The notes under the pieces were generated by a model. The model was not told the origin of the DNA and ran no database searches. It was given only the letters and a program-made list of their open reading frames with translations. Of a DNA stretch of 64,000 nucleotides, positions 10,148 through 19,243 are shown piece by piece (within the stretch, counting starts at the first letter, position 1; each line of letters begins with the position of its first letter). Source of the stretch: Acidobacteriota bacterium (GTDB lineage Bacteria > Acidobacteriota > Blastocatellia > UBA7656); the NCBI GenBank assembly GCA_040754075.1, contig JBFMDH010000018.1, positions 1 to 64,000 of the forward strand. Reading direction: 5' to 3'. Position numbers and translations under genes: made by a program.

Positions 10148-11879
10148 TCTCCATTTTTTTATTCGATTTTCTATTCAGACTTTCTTGCCGGTAAATTTCT
10201 TTACCGCCTAGAAACGTCCGTATAACTTTCACTTGATGAATTTCAGTTTTGGGAATGGCAAACAGATTTTTATCAAGCACGATTAAATCGGCATTTTTTC
10301 CAACGGCAATTGAACCCGTCTCTTTCTCTTCAAAATTCACATACGCGCCATTGATGGTGTAACCGGCAAGGGTCGCCGGTAAATCAATGAGTTCTTCCGC
10401 GTGCCAGGCATCACCTTCACCAGCCGTCAGTCCTCGGCGAGTAACCGCAACCTGCATGGCATCCAAAGGGTTCATAGAGGTCACTGACCAATCACTGCCC
10501 ATCGCGACAACCGCTCCCGAGCGCATCGCACTACCAATCGGGTACAACCAGCGTGAACGTTCCGCGCCTAAAAACGGTTCGGTGAGTTGTGTGATGTAGG
10601 GGTCTGCATAAGCCCACAAGGGTTGAAAGTTGGCTATCACATTCAGTTCGCGAAATCTGGGAATATCCTGCGGGTGAATCAATTCAAGGTGAGCGATGTG
10701 ATGGCGAGAATCGCGTGAACCATTGATTTTCCGGGCATATTCGTAAGCATCCAGCGCCATTCGTACAGCCCGGTCACCGATGGCGTGTACGTGTATTTGA
10801 AAACCTTCGCGGTCTAAAGCCGCAACCATTTTATTTAAGGCATCGGGTTGCCAATTCGGTTTCCCGCGTTCGCCATTCATCCCAAGGTAGGGTTCCAGTA
10901 GCGCCGCCGTATGCGGTTCGATGACCCCATCCGCAAAAATTTTCACCGCAGTGGCGCGTAAATTTTTTCCCTGGTATTGCCGGCGCAATGATTTGAATCT
11001 GGCAATCTGCTGCAAACCATCATCCGGGTCTGCGTACAAAGCTGCAACTACGCGAGCCGTGAGTTCGCCGCGTCGATCCAATTCCTGATAGATTTCCAGT
11101 TCATCTTCATCAACGCTGGCGTCCTGCAAAGAAGTGATGCCGAAACCGGCAGCCATTTTCAATGCCCGCCGTAATCCTTCAAGCCGATCCGCTCTGGAAT
11201 ATTGGGGTAAAAATTTGCCGACCAACCCGGAAGCATCTTCACGCAAAGTGCCTGTGGGTTCGCCGGTCTCAGGGTCGCGTTCGATTCTGCCATTGGTTGG
11301 ATTCGGTGTCTCTTTGGTGATCCCGGCAATTTCCAAGGCTTTTGAATTCACCCACGCTGAATGCCCATCGGCAGCAGTTAAATAAATCGGTCTATCGTTG
11401 GCAATTTTATCGAGCAGTGATTTGTGTGGATTGGCGTCTTTAAAAATAAATAATTGCCAGCCGCCGCCGCGAATCCATTTCGCCTGCGGGTGGGCGTCAA
11501 CGAATTTACGAATGGTTTCTAAAACCTGATCTTCAGTTGTCGCTTCGTTGAGATTGCATTCGCCGAGTTCGACGCCTCCGCTGATGGGATGAACGTGAGA
11601 ATCGTGAAATCCCGGCAATACAAACTTGCCCTGTAAATCAAGGACGCGAGTTTGCCTGCCTTGAAATTTTTTTGCGCCATTTGTGGAGCCGACATAAATG
11701 AATCGACCGTCTTTTATAGCAACCGCTTCTGCCCAGGTTCGCGCGCCATCAACCGTATAAATTGCACCGTTGCGCAATATCAAATCGGCAAAGGTGGGTG
11801 AACCGTTTTGGGCATTGAGAGATGTTGAAAATAAAAAACCGGTGAGAACGAAGATTAACAGGCGATTGATTTTTTTCAT
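10131..11879 (-). CDS. Exported YtcJ-like amidohydrolase (amidohydrolase family 3)
   Basis: This is a 582-residue metal-dependent hydrolase of the amidohydrolase superfamily. An N-terminal signal peptide (about residues 1-23) is followed by a small beta domain, then the TIM-barrel metal motif GFHDSHVHP, a mid-barrel IHVHAIGDRAV and the late GSDWSV aspartate. YtcJ-like enzymes act on amides or N-formyl compounds, and the true substrate cannot be assigned here. The gene starts 9 bp after the ptuB stop on the same strand and could be read through from the Septu module, but it also looks like a typical stand-alone secreted hydrolase. Its 3' end overlaps cutA by 17 bp in convergent orientation. 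Confidence 0.9.
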   Translation of the reverse strand: MKKINRLLIFVLTGFLFSTSLNAQNGSPTFADLILRNGAIYTVDGARTWAEAVAIKDGRFIYVGSTNGAKKFQGRQTRVLDLQGKFVLPGFHDSHVHPISGGVELGECNLNEATTEDQVLETIRKFVDAHPQAKWIRGGGWQLFIFKDANPHKSLLDKIANDRPIYLTAADGHSAWVNSKALEIAGITKETPNPTNGRIERDPETGEPTGTLREDASGLVGKFLPQYSRADRLEGLRRALKMAAGFGITSLQDASVDEDELEIYQELDRRGELTARVVAALYADPDDGLQQIARFKSLRRQYQGKNLRATAVKIFADGVIEPHTAALLEPYLGMNGERGKPNWQPDALNKMVAALDREGFQIHVHAIGDRAVRMALDAYEYARKINGSRDSRHHIAHLELIHPQDIPRFRELNVIANFQPLWAYADPYITQLTEPFLGAERSRWLYPIGSAMRSGAVVAMGSDWSVTSMNPLDAMQVAVTRRGLTAGEGDAWHAEELIDLPATLAGYTINGAYVNFEEKETGSIAVGKNADLIVLDKNLFAIPKTEIHQVKVIRTFLGGKEIYRQESLNRKSNKKMEIKPMR

Positions 11880-11887
11880 GAAGCTTT

Positions 11888-12778
11888 TTAGAACCCTTTG
11901 CTTTTCAGGTAGGTGACTGCTGCCTGGTAATACTGCTGGGCAAGCTGAATATCTTTTTCACAAACTGCATAAAAGGAACGGGCGCAATTCGTATGTGGCG
12001 AAGTTTCCGATAGCGCCAGATCAATGGTTAATTGCGCGTCATCCCGAAACAACGGATTCGGGTTGTCTTTGTTGAGAAAGGCGATATAGAGCGATTTAAT
12101 AATCAACGCCCGCTCTCTCAGTAAATCTTCGCGGGTAACCGCTAAACGGAAAAAGTCGATAGTGACTTGAGCGCGCAGATAATTTTCAGAACCGGGATTG
12201 CCTTTTGGAATCGGCAGAATCCCTTGAAAGGTGATGATTTTTTCGGGGTCGGTATCAAGGCTGCCAATCGGATAGAGCAGGCAAGGCTTTTCGGTTTTCA
12301 GTTGTATGAAATTATCGCTGTCAACAAACCTTGCCGTCCCGAAAATCGGAAAGTAATCCGATTTACAGGTCGAATTGCAAACCTTACAGGTCGTCGCATA
12401 ATTTCGGATATTGTAAGACAGCAAATAATAACCGACATCAGCTTTGTTGCCGGTGGTGAATGAATAATTGAGTTGCAAATCCTGTTTGATTTTCGCCGTG
12501 GGCCAGGCTCTCACTTTGCTCTTTGGGCGAAAATGTTCAACATCATGCTCGATTTTTCCCAACTCGCCGCCTTCAAGTTTGCGTTCACAATAGGCGCATT
12601 TTCCGCGTTGCAAAACCATATAAACATTTTTGATTTCGCTCCAGGTCCCTTGCGCTTCCTCGTATTTTTGCAATTGGCGAAATTTTTCGACTTTGGTTTT
12701 TGCAGCATTCAACCACCCGGCGGCTTCCGCTTCAACCAATTGTTCGAGTTTGGCTTTGGTAACTTTATAGCGAATCAT
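11888..12778 (-). CDS. ptuB: Septu-like HNH nuclease subunit PtuB
   Basis: This 296-residue protein has the PtuB/TIGR02646-type HNH arrangement. A zinc knuckle half CAYCERKL (C61, C64) is followed by the nuclease segment EHFRPKSK (H82), and then by CKVCNSTCKSDYFP (C131, C134). In described Septu systems this subunit is the DNA-cutting effector and pairs with an ABC-type ATPase. Here that ATPase (ptuA) lies 71 bp upstream on the same strand. The C-terminal half is helical and lacks recognisable motifs. Identification rests on the HNH/zinc pattern plus the neighbour. Anti-phage function is family knowledge, not shown here. Confidence 0.85.
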   Translation of the reverse strand: MIRYKVTKAKLEQLVEAEAAGWLNAAKTKVEKFRQLQKYEEAQGTWSEIKNVYMVLQRGKCAYCERKLEGGELGKIEHDVEHFRPKSKVRAWPTAKIKQDLQLNYSFTTGNKADVGYYLLSYNIRNYATTCKVCNSTCKSDYFPIFGTARFVDSDNFIQLKTEKPCLLYPIGSLDTDPEKIITFQGILPIPKGNPGSENYLRAQVTIDFFRLAVTREDLLRERALIIKSLYIAFLNKDNPNPLFRDDAQLTIDLALSETSPHTNCARSFYAVCEKDIQLAQQYYQAAVTYLKSKGF

Positions 12779-12849
12779 TTCTTTGTCAGGTGAAATCCCA
12801 AGTTGGTTTATTAACAGTCTGGTGAATGCCTATTTTTTCTTTGAAAAAC

Positions 12850-14229
12850 TTATAACTTTTTCTTAGTTGTTCCCTTTACCTTTGCCGAAATTTTTTTGCG
12901 GCTTCTGCGGTTATCAACTGACCTTTTCCGATTTACCTTTTCGACAAGCCCATGCGCTTGCGAATTATCGGCGCGAACCACTTCGTTTTGCCCGGCGAGC
13001 TTTCGCATGATTTCCAGTGCGGCTCTGGGGTCTTTTTCCGTCGCCTGTTTCGACAGGCTCTGCAATTCATCAACAAAACCGGGAGCGCGCGTGGTGGTCA
13101 GATTGAAATAGGAACTTAAAAGCACCTGCTCGGCATCCAGTCCATAAATCCGCTCGTCATATTTATGAACCTGCGACGCGCCGGTCGTATCGGTTTCCAT
13201 AACGAAAATATTTTCTTTATGCAGGGAACCGGCAACAATCGGGCTATGAGTGGAAAAGACGAATTGCAGATTGGGAAGCGCTTTTGAAACCCTGGAAATT
13301 ACCGACCGCTGCCATTCCGGGTGCAGGTGCAAATCAATTTCATCAACCAGCACGACGCCATAATTATCAACCAGTTTTGCGCCGCTCGGCGCTCCCATAC
13401 AGATGTGATATAGCAAATCGGCAATCCAACCGATATAGGCGCGATAACCGTCAGACAGCGCGCCGAACGGAATTTTTATGCGTTCAAATTCAAAATGGTA
13501 TTCGCCATTTTCAAATACACCGGAAAATTTCGCCTCATCGGGCAACAGCCGATTAATCAAATTGACTACCTGTTTATAGCGTCCGGGATTTTTGGTTTTA
13601 AATTCCGGCAACCAGACCGGAAGCGGCGTCAGCGGCACATCGCTCTCAAAAAGCCCCGCGACTCTTTGATAGCGAAGTAATCTCGATTTGGCGCGCGCGC
13701 TCGCATCGAATCTTCCGGTGTCTTCTACGCGACGGGTTGCGCCATAACCAACCACCAGAAACGCCGGGTTATTCTCATAAAACATATTGTGCCAGACCGC
13801 GCCTTTTTGCTGACCGGCAGACATGGCGCTTTCCGATTCAAGCCGCTCGGTTTCTCCGATGCGCAGGATTCGCGTAGTCATGTGCTCAACCCGCGTCACA
13901 CCGCGTTTGGCAGTTCCATCAGCGTTCACATCCTGTGAGTGTAATAAAACTTCTGCGGTAACTCTGGCTTCCTGAATTTGTGTAGCTTTGCTGCCGGTTC
14001 GCCTGACCAGACGATAGGGCACATATCCCGATTGCGTAATCACCGGCGCAAGCGTCGCCAGGGCTATCGCTTTCAATGTGGTGGTTTTTCCTGCGCCGTT
14101 CATTCCCAGCAACAGATTGATGTTTTGTAAATCCGGTGCAGCCGCTTTCAGATTGCCGGGATACTGAAACTGCAACGCGGTATCTTTGAAACAACGCAGG
14201 TTTTCGATTTTTAATGAGGTTACATACAA
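12850..14229 (-). CDS. ptuA: Septu-like ABC-type ATPase subunit PtuA
   Basis: This 459-residue AAA/ABC-type ATPase has Walker A at residues 42-49 (GMNGAGKT), a signature-like segment GALSDGYRAYIGW, Walker B around 291-297 (VVLVDEIDLHLHPEW) and an H-loop in FSTHSP. The arrangement matches PtuA and related OLD/RecF-like ATPases that form rings bound to PtuB. The C-terminal tail of about 60 residues is Lys/Arg-rich. It is the first gene of a ptuA-ptuB pair and lies 66 bp after purH on the same strand, so this is a defence module set between housekeeping genes. No reverse transcriptase or extra toxin gene is adjacent, which argues against a retron-linked form. Confidence 0.87.
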   Translation of the reverse strand: MYVTSLKIENLRCFKDTALQFQYPGNLKAAAPDLQNINLLLGMNGAGKTTTLKAIALATLAPVITQSGYVPYRLVRRTGSKATQIQEARVTAEVLLHSQDVNADGTAKRGVTRVEHMTTRILRIGETERLESESAMSAGQQKGAVWHNMFYENNPAFLVVGYGATRRVEDTGRFDASARAKSRLLRYQRVAGLFESDVPLTPLPVWLPEFKTKNPGRYKQVVNLINRLLPDEAKFSGVFENGEYHFEFERIKIPFGALSDGYRAYIGWIADLLYHICMGAPSGAKLVDNYGVVLVDEIDLHLHPEWQRSVISRVSKALPNLQFVFSTHSPIVAGSLHKENIFVMETDTTGASQVHKYDERIYGLDAEQVLLSSYFNLTTTRAPGFVDELQSLSKQATEKDPRAALEIMRKLAGQNEVVRADNSQAHGLVEKVNRKRSVDNRRSRKKISAKVKGTTKKKL

Positions 14230-14295
14230 TTCGTTTAAACCTCTCTTAATGGTTAATTGTGTTTAATCCGTTTGGCGAAGTTTATAACAAAACCT

Positions 14296-15873
14296 TCAAT
14301 GTTTGAAGTGCCGCATACCGGTTAAGACCATCGCCAGATTATGTTCGTTGGCTGCCTGAATAACCTCTTCATCACGCACAGAACCACCAGGTTGAATAAT
14401 CGCTGTGATTCCGGCTTTAGCGGCTTCATCAACCCCGTCGCGAAAGGGGAAGAAAGCATCCGAAGCCAGCACGGTTCCGGTTAAAGGCAACTGGGCTTTC
14501 ATTGCGCCGAATTTTACAGAATCCACGCGGCTCATCTGCCCCGCGCCGACGCCGACGAGTTGTCCTTCGTTCGCATACACGATGGCGTTGGATTTTACGT
14601 GTTTACAAAGCACCCAGGCGAATCGCAAGGCGCGCATTTCAGCTTCATCAGGTTGTCTAGATGAAACGACTCTTAATTTACCTTCATCAATCACGCCGCG
14701 ATCTTTATCCTGAACCAATAGCCCGCCGCTAATCGAGCGGATATCGTATTGCGAGTTTTTTGAAGTGCGGGTTTTGATGAGGCGGAGATTTTTTTTGGCT
14801 TTGAATATATCAAGCGCCGAATCTTCATAATCCGGCGCGACTATCGCTTCAAAAAAAGTTCCGGCAATGGCGCGCGCGGCGGCTTCGGTAACTGTGCGGT
14901 TAAATCCGATAATTCCGCCGAAAGCCGAGACCGGGTCGGTGGCTTTGGCTTTTTCAAATGCTTCCTGAACATCAGCGCCGAGAGCCGCGCCGCAAGGGTT
15001 AGTGTGTTTAATAATGCAACAGGCGGTATCGGAAAAATCCGAGACCAATGACCACGCGGCTTCCAAATCAATCAGGTTATTGAATGAAAGTTCCTTGCCT
15101 TGCAATTTATCGGCGCGGGCAATTCCCTGCTCTTCAGAATCGGTGACATAAAGCGCGGCGCGTTGATGGGGGTTTTCACCATAACGCAGGTTCATCTCTT
15201 TGTTACCGAAAAACGTAAACGTCGCGGGCAATTCATCAATAGGTTTTTCGATGGTCAAAGTCTCGTTGGCGTCATTCAAGAACATCGAGTCATTTAAAAA
15301 GCTGGCGATTGCGGTGTCATATTTTGCAGTCGTGGCAAAGGCTTTTTTGGCTAAACCGAAACGGGTTTGCAAACTCAGGCTGCCATCCTGTTTATCCAAT
15401 TCGTCGGCAATCGCATTGTAATCTTCGGATGAAGTGACGACCGCAACATCGTGAAAATTTTTCGCCGCCGAACGAATCATCGACGGTCCGCCGATGTCTA
15501 TATTTTCGATGGCTTCTTCGGCGGTGACACCGGCTTTCGCAACCGTTTCGCGAAACGGATACAGGTTGACCACCACCATATCGATATATTCAATGGCGTT
15601 TTCGCTGACCTGCTTTTGATGTTCCGCATCTTCACGAATCGAAAGAATACCGCCGTGAACTTTGGGATGAAGGGTTTTCACCCGCCCGCCTAATATTTCA
15701 GGAAATCCGGTTAAATCCGCAATATCCCGCACAGCAATACCCGATTGTCTGAGCAGGTTGGCGGTTCCGCCTGTTGAGATAATTTCAACCGAATGATTTT
15801 TTAATCGACCTGCAAATTCGACGATGCCGCTCTTATCGGAAACACTAATCAATGCGCGTTTGACTTTATTCAA
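14296..15873 (-). CDS. purH: Bifunctional AICAR transformylase / IMP cyclohydrolase
   Basis: This 525-residue enzyme catalyses the last two steps of purine synthesis: formyl transfer to AICAR, then ring closure to IMP. The N-terminal MGS-like cyclohydrolase domain shows ALISVSDKSGIVEFA, STGGTA and GGRVKTLHPKVHGGIL. The C-terminal transformylase shows NLRYGENPHQ, IIKHTNPCGAA and a terminal QPGGSVRDEEVI with a catalytic-type His near the end (LTGMRHFKH). Length is standard. An AGGAGAG ribosome-binding site lies just upstream of the ATG. It is the first gene of a minus-strand run leading into ptuA. Confidence 0.98.
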   Translation of the reverse strand: MNKVKRALISVSDKSGIVEFAGRLKNHSVEIISTGGTANLLRQSGIAVRDIADLTGFPEILGGRVKTLHPKVHGGILSIREDAEHQKQVSENAIEYIDMVVVNLYPFRETVAKAGVTAEEAIENIDIGGPSMIRSAAKNFHDVAVVTSSEDYNAIADELDKQDGSLSLQTRFGLAKKAFATTAKYDTAIASFLNDSMFLNDANETLTIEKPIDELPATFTFFGNKEMNLRYGENPHQRAALYVTDSEEQGIARADKLQGKELSFNNLIDLEAAWSLVSDFSDTACCIIKHTNPCGAALGADVQEAFEKAKATDPVSAFGGIIGFNRTVTEAAARAIAGTFFEAIVAPDYEDSALDIFKAKKNLRLIKTRTSKNSQYDIRSISGGLLVQDKDRGVIDEGKLRVVSSRQPDEAEMRALRFAWVLCKHVKSNAIVYANEGQLVGVGAGQMSRVDSVKFGAMKAQLPLTGTVLASDAFFPFRDGVDEAAKAGITAIIQPGGSVRDEEVIQAANEHNLAMVLTGMRHFKH

Positions 15874-16061
15874 GGTGATCTCTCCTCTAAATAAAAAATG
15901 AAAAGTTGATAAGAATTCTGAGGCGAAACTTTATCACAACAGGGGAGATGCAATAAAATGTCTGCCTGTCAAAATTGTGTATTTGCCCAGTCAACGAATG
16001 ATGATATGCAGTCTTTTGAGAATTTCATTCTCGCATTTTCCTAACTGATAAGGAGCAACTG

Positions 16062-17426
16062 TTGATGAAATTTTTTTGTAGCGGTCTGTTGAGTTTGTGT
16101 CTCATTGCCGGCAATGCCATCGCGCAATCGAACACCGTTGTTCGCATAAGCGATGACAAAGCCATTCAACCTGCCGAAGTCTCTATCGCCATCAATCCAA
16201 CCAACCCTGACAACCTCATCGGTGTTTCATTCCAGTATGGCAGACCGGGCGGCACCAGCAATTTTGCCTACGTGACCAAGGATGGCGGCAAGACCTGGAA
16301 AACCATTGAGACCAAAAATGTCAAAGGCATCACTCAGGGCGATGATGTCATCACCTTTGATAGCCAAGGCGCGGCGCATCACGCTTTCATCGCCTTCACG
16401 GGGATTCGCGTGGTGAAGCCTAAACGCGCCGTGACCGGCATCATTGTCAACAGCAGCCGTGATGGCGGACTGAATTGGGATGAACCGGTTCCGGCAATTG
16501 ACCACATCAACAGCGTCACCCCGTTTGAAGACAAACCGGCGATTTCAACCGACCGGTCTGCGACCTCTAAATTCAAAAATAATATTTATCTGGCGTGGAC
16601 GCGATTTGATGAATACCAGGGGAAAGACCCGGATTGTAAATCACATATCTTTTTCACAGGTTCATCGGATGGCGGTAGAACTTTTGCCATGCCTTTCAAA
16701 ATTTCCGATACCACGGGCGATTGCGCCGATGGCGACAACACCCTGGAAGGCGCGGTTCCGGCTGTCGGCATCAATGGCGAAGTCTATGTCGTCTGGGCGG
16801 GAGCGCAAGGTTTGTATTTCGATAAATCGATGGACGGCGGATTGAATTTCGGAAAAGATAAAATCATCAGCGATATGCCCGGCGGTTGGGATATTGAAAT
16901 GGAAGGCATCAGCCGGGCTAACGGCATGCCGGTTACCAAAGTTGACACCAGCAACAGCCCGCATCGCGGCACCATTTATGTCAACTGGGTGGATACACGC
17001 AACGGCGACACAGACGTTTTTTTAATCTCATCAAAAGATGGTGGCGCGAGTTGGACAAAACCGTTGCGGGTTAATGATGACCCGGTGAAAAACGGCAAAG
17101 CGCAATTTTTTACCTGGATGGCGGTTGACCCTGTGGATGGTTCCATCAACATTATTTTTTATGACCGTCGGGATTTAAGCGGAACCAAGACCGGACTGAC
17201 GATGGCGCGAAGCGTTGACGGCGGGAAAACCTTTGTCAATCACAAAGTGAATATCGAGCCGTTTGAATGCAATCAGGCAGTATTTTTCGGCGATTACAGC
17301 GGCATAGATGCTTATGGCGGATTGGTGACACCGATTTTTATGCACTTCGTTGAGGCAAGAAAACTGGCGGTATCGGCAGCGATTTTCAGATTCAAACCGG
17401 GGACACAGGAAACGGTTATTAAGTGA
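16062..17426 (+). CDS. Secreted sialidase-like BNR-repeat protein
   Basis: This 454-residue exported protein has a signal peptide of about 21 residues. It contains at least five Asp-box/BNR motifs spaced along a beta-propeller: TKDGGKTW, SRDGGLNW, SSDGGRTF, SKDGGASW and SVDGGKTF. The fold is that of sialidases, but BNR propellers also occur in non-enzymatic exoproteins, and I cannot point to the full catalytic Arg triad. Hydrolysis of glycans is therefore only possible. Its stop codon (TGA at 17424-17426) lies inside a heptamer repeat tract that begins at 17423. Confidence 0.82.
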   Translation: MMKFFCSGLLSLCLIAGNAIAQSNTVVRISDDKAIQPAEVSIAINPTNPDNLIGVSFQYGRPGGTSNFAYVTKDGGKTWKTIETKNVKGITQGDDVITFDSQGAAHHAFIAFTGIRVVKPKRAVTGIIVNSSRDGGLNWDEPVPAIDHINSVTPFEDKPAISTDRSATSKFKNNIYLAWTRFDEYQGKDPDCKSHIFFTGSSDGGRTFAMPFKISDTTGDCADGDNTLEGAVPAVGINGEVYVVWAGAQGLYFDKSMDGGLNFGKDKIISDMPGGWDIEMEGISRANGMPVTKVDTSNSPHRGTIYVNWVDTRNGDTDVFLISSKDGGASWTKPLRVNDDPVKNGKAQFFTWMAVDPVDGSINIIFYDRRDLSGTKTGLTMARSVDGGKTFVNHKVNIEPFECNQAVFFGDYSGIDAYGGLVTPIFMHFVEARKLAVSAAIFRFKPGTQETVIK

Positions 17427-17569
17427 TAAGTGATAAGTGATGAGTGATGAGTGATGAGCCGGAGGATTTAGAGTTACCTGACCGGTGTGTCACAGAAGCC
17501 CATTATCAATAATGAATTCTTGCAATAATATCTCTACTTTTCACTTTTCCTCATCACTCATCACTCATC
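17423..17569. repeat. Heptamer tandem repeat arranged as an inverted pair (locus A)
   Basis: The left arm (17423-17457) is five tandem copies of GTGATRA. The right arm (17550-17569) is the reverse complement of 17439-17458, a perfect 20-bp inverted repeat, with about 91 bp between the arms. It fills the space between two convergent genes and overlaps the stop codon of the left one. It could act as a bidirectional terminator, but there are no T tracts. The same architecture with other heptamers recurs at 34816, 44211 and 45251. Confidence 0.85.
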
Positions 17570-17573
17570 CTCA

Positions 17574-18632
17574 TTACTTAATCATGCCCGGTTGGAGCGT
17601 GCTCAAGCGGATTTTTCGTTGAATGTTGATGTCGCCATCTTCATCGAGGATTCTCAGAGCGATAACCGGATCGGGTTTCGACCAATCTATAGCAATCATG
17701 CCGAAATTATTTCCCCAGTTCATAGTGCCGATGCGATGACGGTTGGTTTCATATTTTCGCCAGTTCGGTGAAGCGTTATTCAACCCACTCGCGGTTAAAT
17801 CATAAATCGGGTAGCCGACACCTGCATCAATCATCGAGAGTTCTGCCAGGTGGCGGTCGCCGCTGATGACGATGACGCCGCTCGCTTTGGTGTCACGAAC
17901 CAGATTGAAAAATCGTTGACGTTCGAGCGGCAGGTTGCCCCATTTCTCCCAGCCGTGATCTTCGGCTATCAATTGAATGCTCGAGGCGATGATGCGCACT
18001 TCAGCGGGAACGCGCAACTGTTCTTCGAGCCATTTCCATTGCGCGTCACCGAGCATGGTTTTGGTCGAGTCATTATCGGGTTCATAACGACCTTGATTGG
18101 GCGCGCACGATGTGCAGCGTTTCAAGGGAGAACGAAAATAGCGGGTGTCCAGGAGAATGATTTGCACGCGCTTGCCCTCCGTGCCAAATACTTTGGCATC
18201 ATAAACGCCTTCACGTCCGCGACGCGGCGAATCTTTCGGCTCGCCCCAAAAATCCAGGAATACTTTTTGTGATTCGACTCGCGCAGGGTAATTTGCGCCG
18301 CCATCATTCAATCCATAATCGTGATCATCCCAGGTCGCTAAAATCGGCGCGGTTTTTTTGAATTTTTGAAAGCCTTTTTCCCCGGCAAGCATTTCGTATT
18401 TCTGTTTTAAAACATTCATATCTTCGGTGTCGCCGTAAATATTATCGCCGATGAGTAAACTGAGTTGCGGTTTTTGCTCGACCATTTTTTCCCAGATGGG
18501 TTGCGCTTTGCCTTGCTGAACGCAGGACCCGATAACCATACGACTAACCGGTTGATCAGTTTTTTGCTTTTGAGCATATGAAGGTGGCAAAACACTGGCG
18601 ATGATAAAAATAATGAATAAAATTTTTTTCAC
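17574..18632 (-). CDS. Secreted PhoD-like phosphatase/phosphodiesterase
   Basis: This 352-residue exported protein has a signal peptide of about 20 residues. Metal-site motifs of the PhoD-like metallophosphatase family are present: a GSCVQQG start, [23 protein letters not shown], and GDRHLAEL near residue 265. PhoD-type enzymes release phosphate from phosphodiesters or monoesters outside the cytoplasm. It is shorter than classical PhoD (about 550 residues) and belongs to the short bacterial group. It is convergent with the sialidase-like gene and monocistronic. Confidence 0.88.
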   Translation of the reverse strand: MKKILFIIFIIASVLPPSYAQKQKTDQPVSRMVIGSCVQQGKAQPIWEKMVEQKPQLSLLIGDNIYGDTEDMNVLKQKYEMLAGEKGFQKFKKTAPILATWDDHDYGLNDGGANYPARVESQKVFLDFWGEPKDSPRRGREGVYDAKVFGTEGKRVQIILLDTRYFRSPLKRCTSCAPNQGRYEPDNDSTKTMLGDAQWKWLEEQLRVPAEVRIIASSIQLIAEDHGWEKWGNLPLERQRFFNLVRDTKASGVIVISGDRHLAELSMIDAGVGYPIYDLTASGLNNASPNWRKYETNRHRIGTMNWGNNFGMIAIDWSKPDPVIALRILDEDGDINIQRKIRLSTLQPGMIK

Positions 18633-18855
18633 GAAATTTTCTCCTTGAGCAAAACTAAATTTTGATGCAACAAAACCATTTCATTTTCGGGTTAATAAAG
18701 CGCGGCAATCTTAGCATAGAGACAAAGGCACAACCAATTTACCAATTTGTTAATGTGTTGGTTTGTCATCCGCTTTTTTTATGATAAATTTTCAAAGTCA
18801 AATTGGATTCACTTCACCGGCAGTTGTCTCAATCAATAAATTTAGGAGAGTCTGA

Positions 18856-19218
18856 ATGGAAGCTACAGCGGTAGTCGAAGGGTTGGTAAAACGTGAGCCT
18901 ATGTCGCACGGTCGACCTGACCTCAGAAAAAAGAAGCCTAAAATCATTGCCGTGATTATGGACAATTGCACGGGTTGTGCAGGGTCGCCTGCATGCGCCG
19001 AATATTGCCCGGTAGAAGCCTGTATGTTCTGGGTTCCCGACGCCGATTATTTTCCGCTCGGACGCATCGAAGTTGACCCCAACCTCTGCATCGGCTGCAA
19101 GCTCTGTACCAGCAAAGGACCCGATGGCACTTTCCTTGAAGGCTGCCCCTGGGACGCCATTCAAATGATGGACACTTCCGAATGGGAAAACCGCACAGGC
19201 GTTGCTTTAAATCCGTAG
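18856..19218 (+). CDS. Two-cluster 4Fe-4S ferredoxin-type protein
   Basis: This 120-residue cytoplasmic iron-sulfur protein has one Cys set at 38, 41, 47 and 51 (CTGCAGSPACAEYCP) and a second at 78, 81, 84 and 97 (CIGCKLC, then GCPWD). This fits two [4Fe-4S] clusters in a bacterial ferredoxin fold with an N-terminal extension of about 30 residues. A good AGGAG ribosome-binding site precedes the ATG. It probably shuttles electrons, but no partner oxidoreductase is adjacent. The next gene on the strand is a racemase-family enzyme that needs no electrons, so co-transcription may not mean shared function. Confidence 0.9.
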   Translation: MEATAVVEGLVKREPMSHGRPDLRKKKPKIIAVIMDNCTGCAGSPACAEYCPVEACMFWVPDADYFPLGRIEVDPNLCIGCKLCTSKGPDGTFLEGCPWDAIQMMDTSEWENRTGVALNP

Positions 19219-19219
19219 T

Positions 19220-19242
19220 CGGTTATCGGCTACCGATGACCG
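19220..19242 (+). other. Compact hairpin between ferredoxin stop and next start
   Basis: CGGTTATCGG (19220-19229) pairs over all 10 bases with CCGATGACCG (19233-19242), with one G-U pair and a 3-nt loop. It fills the whole gap between the ferredoxin stop (19218) and the next ATG (19244), where a ribosome-binding site would be expected. It may limit translation of the second gene or end some transcripts. The role is inferred. Confidence 0.45.
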
Positions 19243-19243
19243 T

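Noticed and set aside
12850-14229. Retron or OLD-family system instead of Septu
   Set aside because: There is no reverse transcriptase nearby, the ATPase carries no Toprim-like C-terminal domain, and the partner has the PtuB-type HNH/zinc layout.
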